NCBI GenBank assembly: GCA_001898405.1
Contig: MKTW01000001.1
Location: forward strand, 496,001-560,000
Source: Sphingobacteriales bacterium 44-61
Lineage (GTDB): Bacteria > Bacteroidota > Bacteroidia > Chitinophagales > Chitinophagaceae
DNA length: 64,000 nucleotides
Direction of reading: 5' to 3'
Shown: piece by piece, positions 62,881 through 64,000 of the stretch
Position numbering within the stretch: the first letter of the stretch is position 1
How the letters are laid out: each line of letters begins with the position of its first letter
Notes under the pieces: model-generated
Databases searched by the model: none
Seen by the model: only the letters and a program-made list of their open reading frames with translations
Told to the model about the DNA's origin: nothing
Translations under genes and position numbers: made by a program

Positions 62881-62927
62881 CTTATAACAAAAAGGCCTTC
62901 TGGATCAGAAGGCCTTTTTGTTATAAG
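62881..62927. terminator. Bidirectional terminator between tktN and the permease gene
   Basis: A 21-bp perfect stem (62881-62901 with 62907-62927) has a 5-nt loop. The right arm holds a TTTTTG run on each strand. It serves tktN (plus) and the LolC/E-like gene (minus, ending at 62934). Confidence 0.92.
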
Positions 62928-62933
62928 ATATTA

Positions 62934-64000
62934 TTAGTCTGTCCGAAGGGAAAACTCCTGCCCCGCCGCTTTCCTCGAAGGGAACCAGGATGCCAGCATG
63001 GCGATCAGGAAAACGGTGCCGCTGACCAGCAGAAAATCAGCAAACCTGGGTTTTACAGGAAAATAATTGATCAGGAAGGAACCGCCTTTAAGTGGTATCA
63101 GGTGATAATTGATCTGCAGGATGATGATGATATAAGCCAGCAACATACCTGTGATAGTACCCATCAGCGCCAGCAATAATCCTTCGCTCATAAATATCCG
63201 CTGAATAAAAGAACGGTTGGCGCCAAGCGCCTGCAACACACCGATATCTTTTTGTTTTTCCAGCACCAGCATCGTCAATGCACCAACCATATTAAAAGCA
63301 GCTACCACCATAATGAGGCTCAACACACCATAAATGATCCAACGCTCCATGTTCATGACAGAGTATAATCCCTGGTTTTGCTGATAACGCGTTTGCACCA
63401 GGTAGCCGGAAGCAAATATTTTTTGTACCTGTGGCTGAATAAGTTCAGCGCTGGCGGGGTCATTGAGCGTGATCTCCACTCCACTGTATTCATCAGCGCC
63501 CAGCCTCAACGCCCTTTTGGCAAAAGCGAGATTGGTAATGCCATATTTGTTATCGAAATCCTGCTGGATCAAAAAAGCTGAGGCACTGCGGATGGAATCA
63601 TTACTGATATCATTCAGCGGGTCGATCTGTTCGGTATTGCTTTTACGGGGAAGATATATTTTGAGAATAAAAATATTCCTGTCGGCCTGGATGCCTAAAG
63701 CGCCTTCTATACCGCCACCCAGGATCAGTTTGGGTTCACTTTCCGTCCCCAGGTCATATTCTCCCCTTACAATATGATCGGCCACCCCGGTCACATACCT
63801 GTAATTATCATCCACGCCTTTAAGCTGGATCACCGATTGATTGTCGCCGTTTTGCACCAGTGCTTTTTCTTCCACCACCAGCGAAAAATTCTTAACACCT
63901 TTTATTCCCCTCAGTTGTTGCAGTTGCTCCTGCGTAACAGTAATATTCTTACCGCTGGCAGGCAATACTTTCAGATCGGTATAAAATGAAGAATAAAGCG
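62934..64000 (-). CDS. LolC/LolE-type ABC transporter permease (5' end beyond window)
   Basis: At least 355 codons are visible on the minus strand and remain open to the window edge; the first residues seen are LYSSFYTDLKVLPASGKNIT. A periplasmic MacB-like region comes first, then three FtsX-type membrane helices near the C-terminus (LSLIMVVAAFNMVGALTMLV, LMGTITGMLLAYIIIILQ and LLVSGTVFLIAMLASWFP) with the coupling segment LEKQKDIGVLQALGAN. It belongs to the FtsX/LolCE permeases that move lipoproteins from the inner membrane. The N-terminal membrane helix and start lie outside the window. TTG 63965 is not a true start. Confidence 0.9.
   Translation of the reverse strand, partial: LYSSFYTDLKVLPASGKNITVTQEQLQQLRGIKGVKNFSLVVEEKALVQNGDNQSVIQLKGVDDNYRYVTGVADHIVRGEYDLGTESEPKLILGGGIEGALGIQADRNIFILKIYLPRKSNTEQIDPLNDISNDSIRSASAFLIQQDFDNKYGITNLAFAKRALRLGADEYSGVEITLNDPASAELIQPQVQKIFASGYLVQTRYQQNQGLYSVMNMERWIIYGVLSLIMVVAAFNMVGALTMLVLEKQKDIGVLQALGANRSFIQRIFMSEGLLLALMGTITGMLLAYIIIILQINYHLIPLKGGSFLINYFPVKPRFADFLLVSGTVFLIAMLASWFPSRKAAGQEFSLRTD

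Overview
The window comes from a Bacteroidota chromosome, most likely family Chitinophagaceae. This is inferred from two SusC/SusD pairs, type IX secretion (T9SS) cargo with PKD and CHU_C-type domains, a PorP/SprF protein, a PcrB-type prenylglyceryl phosphate synthase, a B12-dependent ribonucleotide reductase, and promoters of the Bacteroidetes type (TTG, 19-21 nt, TAnnTTTG). It reads as ordinary chromosome. I see no phage, insertion sequence, CRISPR array, rRNA or tRNA.

Layout. 1-5.8 kb: recN (cut by the edge), a coiled-coil zinc-ribbon protein, a NIF3 protein, a YitT membrane protein, a DinB-fold protein and a small lipoprotein. 5.9-12.3 kb: a T9SS block with a giant PKD-repeat protein, PorP/SprF, a peroxiredoxin and a mini-protein that is almost only a T9SS tail. 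12.3-18.7 kb: an rRNA methyltransferase, then a protein-quality-control block, grpE-dnaJ followed by two tandem clpP genes and clpX, then two very small convergent genes. 18.9-33 kb: a polysaccharide-utilisation locus (PUL) on the minus strand: susC, susD, surface glycan-binding protein, Na+/solute symporter, GH130 mannosylglucose phosphorylase, clan GH-A hydrolase, CE2-type esterase and aldo/keto reductase, with a divergent AraC regulator. The best reading is use of acetylated beta-mannan or glucomannan.

33-48 kb: class II ribonucleotide reductase, a DUF2490 protein, a TlpA-like lipoprotein, PcrB, two tandem M28 peptidases, a LytTR response regulator with its histidine kinase, a truncated second copy of the kinase's membrane sensor, dxs, a lipoprotein and an unrecognised membrane protein. 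48-55.5 kb: an S9 peptidase, OsmC, ScpA, MscL, PPK2, an EamA transporter and frr. 55.6-64 kb: an orphan susCD pair, a WecA-type transferase, a transketolase N-terminal subunit without its partner next door, and a LolC/E-type permease running off the edge.

Most of the window is housekeeping. The points most worth a second look are: the truncated sensor duplication beside an intact LytS-type kinase; a T9SS giant with an in-frame signal peptide but no canonical start codon; the mannan-type PUL with an unassigned GH-A enzyme and repeated operator-like boxes; a small intercistronic repeat family seen three times; and inverted or direct repeats upstream of clpP and nrdJ. I did not find a clearly new multi-gene system.
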